In this document: positions 45,969 to 55,441 of the stretch, piece by piece | Layout of the letters: the number at the start of each line of letters is the position of its first letter | Numbering within the stretch: the first letter of the stretch is position 1 | The notes under the pieces: generated by a model | The model's database searches: none | Seen by the model: only the letters and a program-made list of their open reading frames with translations | What the model was told of the DNA's origin: nothing | Assembly (NCBI RefSeq): GCF_009906955.1 | Contig: NZ_CP047656.1 | Location: 2,187,501 to 2,251,500 of the forward strand | Length of the DNA stretch: 64,000 nucleotides | DNA from: Paraglaciecola mesophila | Lineage (GTDB): Bacteria > Pseudomonadota > Gammaproteobacteria > Enterobacterales > Alteromonadaceae | Reading direction: 5' to 3' | Position numbers and translations under genes: made by a program

Positions 45969-46091
45969 AAAAAGTGTCCTGTTTGGCGCGAAGACAAAGC
46001 CTTCGCATAAGAATTAAACGCAAAATATTAAAAAATACCGACCAGTACAATCGATGATTCAAGCTAGCATCGAGTCCCTTAACAGCATTAC

Positions 46092-46141
46092 ATGGGAAGG
46101 GGGATCAATCTTATTGACGCTAAATGATCTCACCTTCCCAT
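46092..46141. promoter_or_regulatory. Long imperfect inverted repeat between mrcA and maeA
   Basis: ATGGGAAGG (46092-46100) and CCTTCCCAT (46133-46141) are exact complements, with an inner GATCA/TGATC pair. It begins 17 bp after the mrcA stop codon and lies upstream of maeA. It could be the mrcA transcript end or a maeA control site. No T-run supports simple termination. Confidence 0.4.
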
Positions 46142-46157
46142 CACGAACTATGATGCC

Positions 46158-48836
46158 TTAAAAAATGTCTTCAAGTGGTTTGCTTTGTTCATCATTTTCG
46201 TCCGCTGGATCAACAAACTCACTATCACTCACATAACTTGTTGGCGCGGTGCCTTGCATAAAGTACTCGAACATTGATGTATGATCAGTGCGTTGGGTTA
46301 ACTTACCCGTAGCTCGGTCAATACGCGTTGTTATTAAGTCAGTTGGCATAGGGCGTTTCTTTTCAGGTACGCCGTCTAAGGCGCGCTGCATAAAGCGGAT
46401 CCAAGCAGGTTCGGCAGCTTTAGCACCATCTTCACCACCTATCATGGCATTGCCGATAAAGTTAAATTTTTGCGGGTTTTTATTGATTAGGTTTTGGTTG
46501 CGCGATGCACGGCCTAAGCTGCGGCTCATATCATCAAAACCAACCCAAACCGTTGCGACTAAGTCGTTGGTAAAACCACTAAACCAGGTATCTTTTGAAT
46601 CATTTGTGGTACCGGTTTTTCCAGCGATATCAGCTCTTTGTAGTAGGTTACTTGCTCGCCAGCCAGTCCCTTGCCAGTATGTTTTCTTATTCCAGTTCCC
46701 GTTTGTTTTCACTGCTGTACGCATCATTTCAGCAATCAAAAAGGCATTGTCTTCATCCAGCACTCTAGGTGCTGAGCGGATTATTTCAGGCGTATCATTA
46801 GTACTGCTGTCATTGCCGTTCTCTTGAGCAAATGGCTCAGCGTTTAATTCAGCCGCGAGCATGGCTTCTATGTCCATACTATCTGTGGCTGCATTTTCAA
46901 CCGTTTCTTGCGGTTGAGTTTCACCACAAGGATCGCACGCCTGCACTGGATTCGCTTTCCACAACACTTTGCCATAATCATCCTCAATGCGTTCAACAAA
47001 ATGCGGTTGAATTAGAAAGCCCCCATTGGCAATGACGGCCAATGCCGTAGCCACTTCCAACGGCGTGTGAGAACCTGAACCCAATGAAACCGTCTCATCA
47101 TTGGGTATTTCAGATAAATCAAATCCGAAACGGGTTAAATGTTGACGCACTTTTTCAAGACCCACGGCGCGCACCAAGCGCACCGATACCACGTTTTTCG
47201 ATTTTCCTAACGCAACCCGCAGGCGAATGGGTCCATCGTATTCAGGCGGTGAATTTTCAGGTCGCCAAGCGTTGCCAGTGCCCCGCTCCCATTGATTAAT
47301 CGGTGCATCGTTAATCACACTGGCTAAGGTAAACCCATTGGCTAAAGCTGATGAGTAGATAAAAGGTTTAATGTTCGAGCCGACCTGACGCTTTGCCTGT
47401 GTTGCTCTATTAAACTGGCTTTGGTAGAAACTGTAACCACCGATAACCGCTTGCGCTGCTCCGTTATGAGGGTCCAAGGCAATAAATGCACTACTCGCAT
47501 CCGGGTATTGCGTTAACTGCCAGTGTTTATCGTCTTCACGCCGGCGAATGAGAATAAGCGAGCCCTCGGTTAAAATATCACTCGCTTTTTCAGGCTCATT
47601 ACCTTGTCGCGTATCAGTGATATACTTACGAGCCCAATCAAGGCCGTCCCAATCGATCACACTGTAGCGCCCTTCTCGGGTAAACACGGTAACGTCTTTT
47701 TCATTGACTTTGACCACAATCGCCGGTCGCATTTTTTCAAATGTTTTGTAATCTTCTAAGAAGCTGAGCATACGTTCTTCGTTCCAAGGTTCATTGGAAA
47801 TAGCCGATGTCACCTCAGTGTTTTTGCCACCATCAGGAGCTACAGGTATCTCTTTAGGGATCCACAACTGTTGCTCAGGGCCGCGATAGCCGTGACGCTC
47901 ATCATAGTCGTGTAAGTTACGCTGTATCGCTTTCTGGGCGGCTAATTGAGTAGCAGATGGGACAGTAGCGTAGACTTGATATCCGCCAGTTTCGGCTTCT
48001 TCTTTGCCGTACAGCTCAACCATTTCATTCCAAATCAAATCTGCCAAATAAGGTGCCGAGAATTCTATTTCAGCACCATGTTTTTTAGCAGTAATAGGCG
48101 CATTCACTGCCTCATCGAATTGTGCTTGGGTAATGTATTTCTCATCTAACATACGCAGTAATACAACACGACGGCGGGCTTTTGAGCGTTCAGGACGACT
48201 AATAGGGTTAAGCACCGACGGCGCTTGAGGCAGGCCTGCTATCGTCGCCATTTGTGCCAGAGTCAGCTCATTTACTGTTTTGCCATAGTACACCTGTGCG
48301 GCGGCTCCAAATCCAAACGAACGATGCCCAAGCTCCACTTTATTCAAATACAATTCTAATATTTCTTGCTTAGTCAGCAGCTGTTCCATATGCCATGCGA
48401 TGAATATTTCTTTAATTTTACGCACGTAAGTTTTGTCTCGGGTTAAAAAGAACCCTCGGGCCAATTGCATGGTTAACGTACTACCACCTTGCCCTTTCTC
48501 ACCAGTCAAAATTAGGTTGACCACGGCCCGGGCCATGCCAATGGGGTCTACCCCTGGATGTTGATAAAAACGGCTATCTTCTGTGGCTAAAACGGCATTA
48601 ATTAAGTCTTGCGGTACATCTTCAATGGTAAGCGGAATGCGGCGTTTAACGCCAAATTGTGAAATCAATTTGCCATCTTGGGTGTATACCCGCATGGGCG
48701 TCTGTAGGCGCACGTCCTTGAGCATATCCACGCTGGGAAGGTCAGGTTTCATGTAAAAATAAAGGGCAAAGGTCGTGACGACACCAACGACAAAAGCAAG
48801 GATAAGAAACAAGAATGCGGGCTTTAAAAACTTCAC
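46158..48836 (-). CDS. mrcA: Penicillin-binding protein 1A, bifunctional transglycosylase/transpeptidase
   Basis: This 892-residue protein has one membrane helix (about residues 6-28). The GT51 glycosyltransferase domain shows catalytic E86 in LATEDSRFYQHPGVD and the GGSTLTMQLAR motif (117-127). The OB-like insert typical of gammaproteobacterial PBP1A follows. The transpeptidase domain has SNIK (S487), SKN (546-548) and KTGTT (740-744). The enzyme polymerises and crosslinks peptidoglycan during elongation. It is divergent from pilM, the standard order in gammaproteobacteria. A Glu/Asn-rich insert at about 640-685 separates the SKN and KTG motifs. Confidence 0.97.
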   Translation of the reverse strand: MKFLKPAFLFLILAFVVGVVTTFALYFYMKPDLPSVDMLKDVRLQTPMRVYTQDGKLISQFGVKRRIPLTIEDVPQDLINAVLATEDSRFYQHPGVDPIGMARAVVNLILTGEKGQGGSTLTMQLARGFFLTRDKTYVRKIKEIFIAWHMEQLLTKQEILELYLNKVELGHRSFGFGAAAQVYYGKTVNELTLAQMATIAGLPQAPSVLNPISRPERSKARRRVVLLRMLDEKYITQAQFDEAVNAPITAKKHGAEIEFSAPYLADLIWNEMVELYGKEEAETGGYQVYATVPSATQLAAQKAIQRNLHDYDERHGYRGPEQQLWIPKEIPVAPDGGKNTEVTSAISNEPWNEERMLSFLEDYKTFEKMRPAIVVKVNEKDVTVFTREGRYSVIDWDGLDWARKYITDTRQGNEPEKASDILTEGSLILIRRREDDKHWQLTQYPDASSAFIALDPHNGAAQAVIGGYSFYQSQFNRATQAKRQVGSNIKPFIYSSALANGFTLASVINDAPINQWERGTGNAWRPENSPPEYDGPIRLRVALGKSKNVVSVRLVRAVGLEKVRQHLTRFGFDLSEIPNDETVSLGSGSHTPLEVATALAVIANGGFLIQPHFVERIEDDYGKVLWKANPVQACDPCGETQPQETVENAATDSMDIEAMLAAELNAEPFAQENGNDSSTNDTPEIIRSAPRVLDEDNAFLIAEMMRTAVKTNGNWNKKTYWQGTGWRASNLLQRADIAGKTGTTNDSKDTWFSGFTNDLVATVWVGFDDMSRSLGRASRNQNLINKNPQKFNFIGNAMIGGEDGAKAAEPAWIRFMQRALDGVPEKKRPMPTDLITTRIDRATGKLTQRTDHTSMFEYFMQGTAPTSYVSDSEFVDPADENDEQSKPLEDIF

Positions 48837-48973
48837 GAAAACAATATTACCAAGACAAGTTGCAATAAATGATTCATATTTTATACCTAAGTACCGTTAT
48901 AAGAACCATAAATAATTAAAAATTAAGCAATAATACTAACATCCTGCTAAGTATATTTGCATCGGAACCTGAC

Positions 48974-50101
48974 GTGTTTAACAAATTATTGGCTAAAAAA
49001 ACGCAGCACCTTATTGGACTCGACATAGGCACCCGCTATGTTAAGGCCATATTGCTAGAAAAAACCAAGCAACAGGTAAATGTGTTGGCAATAGCGTGCG
49101 AGCCAATCAATGGAAATGCATTTGCTGAGCGTGAAGTCAAAGATTATGAAGCCTTAAGCCAAGCGCTTAAAAAAGTGAAACTCAGTTTAAAGTCCAAAGT
49201 GAAACACGTGGTCATTGCCGTGTCAGGTACAGCGGTGATTAATAAGCTTGCATATCTGGATAACGATTTAACCGATGTAGAACTTGAAAGCCAAATTGAA
49301 CTAGAGGCAGACAGCCTGCTCCCTTATCCTCTTGAAGAAATTTATTTGGATTTCGAGCGACTCGCCCCCAGCACCAGTTACCCAGGAAAAGTCGAAGTGC
49401 TGCTTAGTGCAGTGCATAAAGACTTGCTCGATTCTCGCCTGACCTTGTTAAACGAAGTAGACTTTGAGCCTAAAATTTCCGATGTAGAAATATACGCCCT
49501 TGCCAATGCATTGATGCATTTTGCCCCAAATATTCCCCCAAAGAATACTGCGCACGTTGCCAGCGATGATGAATCTACCAAGCAGCCTGAAAAAACTACT
49601 GAAGATATTCGTTGCTGCATTAATATAGGCGCCTCTCAGCTACAGTTCTGCGCGATCACCGCTGACAAAGTGGTATACACCAAAGAGCATAATTTTGGCT
49701 TAGACGTACTCGCTCAAGATACTTGCTCGAATTACAATTTAACTCGGGTGGATTATGATCACCAGTTAGCGAATCAAGCTTTGCCCGAAACTTGGCAGCG
49801 CGACTGCTTTATGCTTTTTCAGGCTAACTTGCAGCAACATATTACCCGTGCAATTCAGATGTACGTTAGTTCGTCTCACCAGGCCTCGCCGCAACAACTG
49901 TATATTTGTGGCGCAATTGGGCCATTTACTAACTTGGCTGATGAACTGACCCAAGAACTGGGGATCACAGTGCAGGTTTTTAATCCATTGTTGGGTATGC
50001 AAAGTGACGAGAAAAACACCGCACTAATCGCCACACATGGTGCTAACTTTGCCATTGCCACAGGGTTGGCAATTAGGAGTTTTTCACCATGCCACATATA
50101 A
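48974..50101 (+). CDS. pilM: Type IV pilus inner-membrane platform protein PilM
   Basis: This 375-residue actin-fold protein begins LIGLDIGTRYVKAILLEK, the phosphate-1 motif. VVIAVSGTAVINK and the ICGAIGPFTNLADEL region follow. PilM sits on the cytoplasmic side and binds the PilN tail, forming the PilMNOP ring that aligns the pilus machine. The start is GTG at 48974. A long acidic insert near residues 185-215 (DDESTKQPEKTTEDI) is more polar than usual. The last 13 bases overlap the pilN start. It is the first gene of the pilMNOPQ operon. Confidence 0.94.
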   Translation: MFNKLLAKKTQHLIGLDIGTRYVKAILLEKTKQQVNVLAIACEPINGNAFAEREVKDYEALSQALKKVKLSLKSKVKHVVIAVSGTAVINKLAYLDNDLTDVELESQIELEADSLLPYPLEEIYLDFERLAPSTSYPGKVEVLLSAVHKDLLDSRLTLLNEVDFEPKISDVEIYALANALMHFAPNIPPKNTAHVASDDESTKQPEKTTEDIRCCINIGASQLQFCAITADKVVYTKEHNFGLDVLAQDTCSNYNLTRVDYDHQLANQALPETWQRDCFMLFQANLQQHITRAIQMYVSSSHQASPQQLYICGAIGPFTNLADELTQELGITVQVFNPLLGMQSDEKNTALIATHGANFAIATGLAIRSFSPCHI

Positions 50102-50670
50102 ACCTGCTGCCGTGGCGTGAAGCCCGGCGTCAGCAACAGAAAAAGAATTATCTCACTTTGTTAGTCGGCATTGGTGTATCAATGGTGCTGTTGATGTTTG
50201 CTGTAAGCAAAGGCATGGATCAGGTCATTGCTACACAAGAACAGCGCAATCAGTTTTTAACCCAAGAAATGGCAAAAATAGACACTCAAATTGGCGAAAT
50301 TAAAAATATTAAGCAAAGCAAGGAAGCCATTGAACAACGTATGACGCTTATCGAACAATTAGAGGTCAGTCGTAATGCGGCTCCTATTGTACTTGATGAA
50401 CTCACTCGAATTGTTCCTTCGGGAGTCTCGTTTTCACGTTTCTCACGCACCATTAATCGAGTTGAAGTAGTCGGTGTCAGTGATTCAAACAATCGTTTGG
50501 CAAATTTTATGCGTAATTTAGCAAACTCAAACGTTTTTAATGATGCAGAACTGTCTTCTATTGTGGCGGATACCAGCGCAGCTGATGCGGTGAGCGAGTT
50601 TAAAATTAAATTTAATATCAGTCCCAGCGTTGCCCCTGATTTCAATCAACACCAAGGGGAGCCTAAATAA
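50089..50670 (+). CDS. pilN: Type IV pilus assembly protein PilN
   Basis: This 193-residue protein begins MPHINLLPWREARRQQQKKN, the conserved cytoplasmic tail that docks into PilM. One membrane helix (about 22-42), a coiled coil (45-90) and a small ferredoxin-like periplasmic domain follow. It overlaps pilM by 13 bases and directly abuts pilO. It forms a heterodimer with PilO in the inner membrane. Confidence 0.95.
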   Translation: MPHINLLPWREARRQQQKKNYLTLLVGIGVSMVLLMFAVSKGMDQVIATQEQRNQFLTQEMAKIDTQIGEIKNIKQSKEAIEQRMTLIEQLEVSRNAAPIVLDELTRIVPSGVSFSRFSRTINRVEVVGVSDSNNRLANFMRNLANSNVFNDAELSSIVADTSAADAVSEFKIKFNISPSVAPDFNQHQGEPK

Positions 50671-51282
50671 ATGCAGTTCGATTTTAATAAACTCAAAGAA
50701 CTCAATGAATTAGATTTTGACCAAATCGCAATTTGGCCATTTGAAGTGAAAACCGTCGTGGCTTTGTTTGTTGCTATTATTGCCCTTATTGGTGGCTATT
50801 ACACACTGGTCAAAGATAAGCTTCCCATGCTGGAAAAAGCCCAGTTACACGAGGTTGATTTAAAACAGAGTTACCAAGGTAAATACAATATTGCGGTAAA
50901 TCTTCCCGCCTATCAGGCGCAACTTGAACGCTTAGAAAAAGACTTCTCTTCTATGTTGAAGTCGCTACCGACCAGTAACGAAACCCCAGGCTTACTTGAC
51001 GATATTACGTTTGTGGGTACCTCTGCCGGTCTTACTTTTAAGCTACTCAATTGGCAAAAAGAAGTCCCTAAAGAGTTTTATACTGAACTGCCCATTCAGA
51101 TTGAAGTCACGGGGAATTATCATGCATTTGGTCAGTTTGTGTCTGACATTGCCGCCTTACCGCGCATCGTTACCGTGCACGACTTTGAAGTTACTCAAGA
51201 GCTGTCCACTTTAAAACTTAAGCTTGCAGCCAAAACCTATCGCGCTGAACTGACGCAATCGCGCAAGGACATCAGCCAATGA
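50671..51282 (+). CDS. pilO: Type IV pilus assembly protein PilO
   Basis: This 203-residue protein has LKELNELDFDQIAIWPFEVK near the N-terminus, typical of PilO, one membrane helix (about 28-46), a coiled coil and a periplasmic domain with LPTSNETPGLLDDITFVGTS. It starts immediately after the pilN stop and overlaps pilP by four bases (ATGA). It is the partner of PilN in the inner-membrane alignment complex. Confidence 0.95.
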   Translation: MQFDFNKLKELNELDFDQIAIWPFEVKTVVALFVAIIALIGGYYTLVKDKLPMLEKAQLHEVDLKQSYQGKYNIAVNLPAYQAQLERLEKDFSSMLKSLPTSNETPGLLDDITFVGTSAGLTFKLLNWQKEVPKEFYTELPIQIEVTGNYHAFGQFVSDIAALPRIVTVHDFEVTQELSTLKLKLAAKTYRAELTQSRKDISQ

Positions 51283-51812
51283 AATGCGCAATGATTTTCC
51301 CCATGCTCACATTGCTGCTCGCTTGCTCAGAGCAAAAAGAAGATTTAACGGCTTACATTGATGATGTCAAAAACACAACACCGATGAACATTGAACCCTA
51401 CCCTGAATTTACCACTTCGCCGGCCTTTGCTTACTCAGCGAATGAACTGCGTAGCCCGTTTCAACGATTAAAGAATGCCCCTCAGGTTGAAACAACACCC
51501 GCTACGCCCACTTGCCCACAACCGAATACAACACATGTAAAACACCCCTTAGAACAATATGGAATTGATGCCATGGCCTTTATCGGCACCATTAACAACA
51601 GTCAAAAAAAATGGGCGTTAATCCAAACCAATGAAGGGCGTTTATACCGTGCAACCATTGGTGATTATCTCGGACTTTTCTATGGTCGCATTACGGCCAT
51701 AAAAGACGGAGAAATTACTTACACTGAAATGTTGCCTGATGGCACAGGGTGCTGGCAGAAAAAACAAGCCACCCTATCCATGCAAGACAATGCGGGAGAA
51801 AACAATGGCTAG
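51279..51812 (+). CDS. pilP: Type IV pilus lipoprotein PilP
   Basis: This 177-residue protein has a short lipoprotein signal MKCAMIFPMLTLLLAC with the lipid-bearing cysteine at about 16. A disordered linker and the C-terminal beta domain follow, with HPLEQYGIDAMAFIGTI and NEGRLYRATIGDYLGLFYGR, which bind the PilQ N0 domain. The start overlaps the pilO stop. It links the inner-membrane PilNO to the secretin PilQ. Confidence 0.95.
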   Translation: MKCAMIFPMLTLLLACSEQKEDLTAYIDDVKNTTPMNIEPYPEFTTSPAFAYSANELRSPFQRLKNAPQVETTPATPTCPQPNTTHVKHPLEQYGIDAMAFIGTINNSQKKWALIQTNEGRLYRATIGDYLGLFYGRITAIKDGEITYTEMLPDGTGCWQKKQATLSMQDNAGENNG

Positions 51813-53547
51813 TCGCCAATCACCACATTTTACATCGTTACTCAAAACATTAAGCGCCCTACTTTGCGTAGCATGGCTTGTGCCTGCTTTAGCACAATCT
51901 GAACCCGTGCTAGTGGATCCCGTTGCTGCGATAGACGAACTCACCAGTAATCAACTAACAGACATTCAATTTACTCGCTCAGTGGAAGGATATGGAGTAG
52001 CCACACTCACCTTTGATAACAATCGTATCGTGCCACAAATAATTGCATCACAGCGCCAACTAACGCTTACTTTACCTGACACCAAGCTCGCCCCAGATCA
52101 ATTTTTCACCTTGAACGTGGCTGAATTCGCTACCCCAATTACAGAGATAGAGACCTTTTCGAGAAAAGGCGCCAGTGTTCTAGCGTTTAATTTACTGGAA
52201 GATGTGCTATTCACCCACAGTAAGCAGCAAAATCAATTGGTATTGACCATCAAACCCCAGGCATCTGAGCAAGCACAAAGTGCTTCCGTATACAGCGGTG
52301 AACCCATTTCTCTTGATTTTCAGGACGTACCTGTGCGAAATGTCTTGCAAATTATTGCCCAAGTGAACGGATTTAACCTAGTCACCACTGACACAGTGCG
52401 CGGCAATGTTACGGTAAGTTTAAACGGTGTACCTTGGGATCAAGCGCTAGACATGATTTTGAAAATTCGCGGTCTAGATAAACGTTTAGAAGGCAATATA
52501 TTACTTATCGCACCGTCGGAGGAACTCGCTTCTCGCGAGACACAGCAATTACAAAATCGCCAACAAGTCGCTCAGCTAGCCCCTCTTATTTCAGCTAACT
52601 TACAAATTAACTATGCGAAAGCCAAAGAAGTCGCCGGTATTCTTAAGAATACTGACAACAGTATTCTGAGCCCCAGAGGCAGCGTGGCAGTCGATGAACG
52701 CACCAACACTGTGCTGCTCAGAGATACTCAAGGTTCGATTGATGAAGCAAGGAATCTGATCAGCGCATTAGATATTCCCGTCAAACAAGTATTGATTGAA
52801 TCGCGCATGGTCACGGTGCGTGATAATGCAGGCGAGCAACTTGGGGTACGTTGGGGCTTTAGCAATAATTCAGGTGATACTGCTACCTCTGGCAGCATAG
52901 AAGGTGCCGACACCCTAAGCAGTGGTATCGTCCCTTCAATTGATAATCGCTTGAACGTCAATTTACCCGTCACTAGCCCCGCCGGTAGTATCGGAATACA
53001 AGTCGCCCGCCTGGTCGATGGCACCATATTAGATTTAGAATTATCTGCGCTTGAGTCAGAGAATAAAGGTGAAGTTATCGCCAGCCCACGTATCACAGTA
53101 GCCAACCAGCGTGAGGCCTACATTGAACAAGGTACCGAAATCCCTTATGTGCAATCCACATCAAGTGGCGCGACATCCGTAGAGTTTAAAAAAGCGGTAC
53201 TAAGCTTAAAAGTCACGCCACATATCACCCCAGATCATCGCATCATATTAGATTTGGTTGTCACCCAAGATACCCGAGGTGACACGGTCAACACGTCAAC
53301 CGGCTTGGCCGTTGCTATCGATACCCAAGAAATCAGTACCCAAGTACTGGTTAATAATGGTGAAACCATCGTACTTGGCGGTATTTTTCAGCAAACCAGT
53401 ACCGATGATGTTAGCCAAGTCCCCCTACTTGGAGACATTCCGGTCCTCGGTCACTTGTTTAAAAACACCCAAACCGTGAATGAAAAGCGTGAATTGCTGA
53501 TTTTTGTAACACCGAAAATACTCCTCGACAGCTTGGCCGAACAATAG
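51805..53547 (+). CDS. pilQ: Type IV pilus secretin PilQ
   Basis: I place the start at 51805 (MASRQSPHFTSLLKTL). It carries the signal peptide ending in VPALAQ and is preceded by GGGAGA; longer forms upstream overlap pilP out of frame. The protein has 580 residues. One AMIN-type domain (about 35-150), a secretin N0/STN domain starting at EPISLDFQDVPVRNVLQIIA, an N1 domain and the secretin barrel with RLVDGTILDLELSALESENK and ETIVLGGIFQQ follow in order. It forms the outer-membrane pore for the pilus. With one AMIN domain it is at the short end of the family. Confidence 0.95.
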   Translation: MASRQSPHFTSLLKTLSALLCVAWLVPALAQSEPVLVDPVAAIDELTSNQLTDIQFTRSVEGYGVATLTFDNNRIVPQIIASQRQLTLTLPDTKLAPDQFFTLNVAEFATPITEIETFSRKGASVLAFNLLEDVLFTHSKQQNQLVLTIKPQASEQAQSASVYSGEPISLDFQDVPVRNVLQIIAQVNGFNLVTTDTVRGNVTVSLNGVPWDQALDMILKIRGLDKRLEGNILLIAPSEELASRETQQLQNRQQVAQLAPLISANLQINYAKAKEVAGILKNTDNSILSPRGSVAVDERTNTVLLRDTQGSIDEARNLISALDIPVKQVLIESRMVTVRDNAGEQLGVRWGFSNNSGDTATSGSIEGADTLSSGIVPSIDNRLNVNLPVTSPAGSIGIQVARLVDGTILDLELSALESENKGEVIASPRITVANQREAYIEQGTEIPYVQSTSSGATSVEFKKAVLSLKVTPHITPDHRIILDLVVTQDTRGDTVNTSTGLAVAIDTQEISTQVLVNNGETIVLGGIFQQTSTDDVSQVPLLGDIPVLGHLFKNTQTVNEKRELLIFVTPKILLDSLAEQ

Positions 53548-53781
53548 CAAACAGTGCTATTTATATGGCGTTGAAGGCCACATAGTCAGTACATTGATAC
53601 ACTTTGACAACGAGTGTCGCGTATTTAAATTTCACCAAGACTTAACAAAGCTTGCAAATTTCAGGGTAAAGCTGAGATAATCCCGCCCTCGAAATTTCAA
53701 CGAGGTCAGGTTAATCCATTTAAGGGTAGCCGCGATATAGATTTCTACCCCCGAAATAACAGAATTGTGAACTAAGCAAAA

Positions 53782-54297
53782 ATGGCTGAAAAACGTAATA
53801 TTTTTTTAATAGGTCCGATGGGTGCTGGTAAAAGCACAATTGGAAGACACCTCGCAGACGAACTTCATTTAGAATTTTATGATTCAGATCAAGAGATAGA
53901 AAAGCGCACAGGTGCTGATATCGCTTGGATCTTTGATTTAGAGGGTGAAGAAGGCTTTCGCGCTCGTGAAGAAACCGTCATCAATGATCTAACCGACAAA
54001 CAAGGTATTGTATTAGCAACAGGCGGTGGCTCTGTGGTGAGCAAAGCCGTTCGTAATCGCCTGTCAGCACGAGGTATTGTCGTTTATCTTCAAACCACAA
54101 TTGACAAGCAAGTCGCTCGTACACAACGTGATAAGCGTCGTCCTTTATTACAAAAAGACGATCCTGAAACGGTATTGCGTAAGCTTGCAGAAGAGCGTAA
54201 CCCAATGTATGAAGATGCTGCTGATTACATTGTTGATACTGATGAGCAAAGCGCCCGCGCCGTTGCTAATCAGATCATAGAGAAAATCAATCAGTAA
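53782..54297 (+). CDS. aroK: Shikimate kinase I
   Basis: This 171-residue protein has the P-loop [16 protein letters not shown] at about 11-26 and the shikimate-binding [29 protein letters not shown] and the glycine-rich ATGGGSVV (about 80-87) follow, as does the lid region [11 protein letters not shown]. It phosphorylates shikimate in the chorismate pathway in the cytosol. It is followed by aroB after 31 bp, the conserved gammaproteobacterial order, and the two are probably transcribed together with damX and dam. Confidence 0.97.
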   Translation: MAEKRNIFLIGPMGAGKSTIGRHLADELHLEFYDSDQEIEKRTGADIAWIFDLEGEEGFRAREETVINDLTDKQGIVLATGGGSVVSKAVRNRLSARGIVVYLQTTIDKQVARTQRDKRRPLLQKDDPETVLRKLAEERNPMYEDAADYIVDTDEQSARAVANQIIEKINQ

Positions 54298-54328
54298 CCG
54301 TTAGAAATACCGCCAAAGGGCTGCGCTT

Positions 54329-55396
54329 ATGACAACATTAACAGTGAAGTTGGGTGAGCGTAGCTACCCCATTTTTATTCAGCCGAGTTTGCTATCCCAA
54401 GGCAATCAATTGGCAGATTACATCAAAACAGATAAAGCGGTACTGGTGACCAATGACCTAGTTGACCCGCTATACAGTCAAACTATTATTGCTAGTTTGC
54501 CGAATATCAAGATTGAAAAAATTGTAATTGCCGACGGTGAACAACATAAAAATCTAGCAAGTTTTGAGCATGTTATCACCCAACTACTTAATATGTCTGC
54601 TGCTCGTGATACCACGCTAATTGCCCTTGGCGGCGGTGTGATTGGTGACTTAACCGGATTTGTTGCGGCAAGTTTTCAGCGAGGTATGCCCTTTATTCAA
54701 ATTCCCACAACATTGCTTTCTCAAGTCGACTCTTCTGTGGGAGGAAAAACCGCTGTTAATCATCCGTTAGGTAAAAACATGATTGGCGCGTTTTACCAGC
54801 CTAAAGCGGTATTCATTGATACCAAAACCTTACAAACCCTGCCTGCAAAAGAGTTTTCAGCTGGCATGGCCGAGGTGATTAAGTATGGGATTATTTACGA
54901 TAAAGCCTTTTTTGAATGGTTAGAACAACATACCGCTCAGCTTATCGCCCAAGATGTTGACGCATTACAATATGCCATTGCCCGTTGCTGTGAAATCAAA
55001 GCCGAGATCGTCGCCATTGATGAGCGTGAATCCGGCCTGCGTGCTTTACTTAATCTTGGTCATACCTTCGGTCATGCGATTGAAGCAGAACAAGGTTATG
55101 GCAATTGGTTACACGGTGAAGCGGTAGCCGCTGGTATGGTCTTAGCGGCAAAAGCTGGGCAAATGAAAGGCTGGATGCAAGCTAAAGAAGTGCAACGTGT
55201 TATTGCCTTAATTGAGGCATTCGCTTTGCCTATATCGCCCCCTACCGATATGGTTTATGACACATTCATGCAGCACATGGTGCATGATAAAAAAGTACAA
55301 GCGGGTAAGCTCAATTTCATCGTTCCTAAAGCGATTGGTGAAGCAATTGTCACATCAGAGCTAGATGAAACACTGCTGAAAAACTTGTTAAACTAG
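54329..55396 (+). CDS. aroB: 3-dehydroquinate synthase
   Basis: This 355-residue protein has the NAD-binding motif LGGGVIGDLTGFVAASFQRG (about 101-120) and IQIPTTLLSQVDSSVGGKTAVN. The zinc ligands include the histidines of LNLGHTFGHAIE (about 248-259) and NWLHGEAVAAGM. It converts DAHP to 3-dehydroquinate, the second step of the shikimate pathway. It lies between aroK and damX in the usual order. Confidence 0.97.
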   Translation: MTTLTVKLGERSYPIFIQPSLLSQGNQLADYIKTDKAVLVTNDLVDPLYSQTIIASLPNIKIEKIVIADGEQHKNLASFEHVITQLLNMSAARDTTLIALGGGVIGDLTGFVAASFQRGMPFIQIPTTLLSQVDSSVGGKTAVNHPLGKNMIGAFYQPKAVFIDTKTLQTLPAKEFSAGMAEVIKYGIIYDKAFFEWLEQHTAQLIAQDVDALQYAIARCCEIKAEIVAIDERESGLRALLNLGHTFGHAIEAEQGYGNWLHGEAVAAGMVLAAKAGQMKGWMQAKEVQRVIALIEAFALPISPPTDMVYDTFMQHMVHDKKVQAGKLNFIVPKAIGEAIVTSELDETLLKNLLN

Positions 55397-55441
55397 CACT
55401 ATATTGCACCAGCACTTTACTAAAAATTTGAGTAGATACCC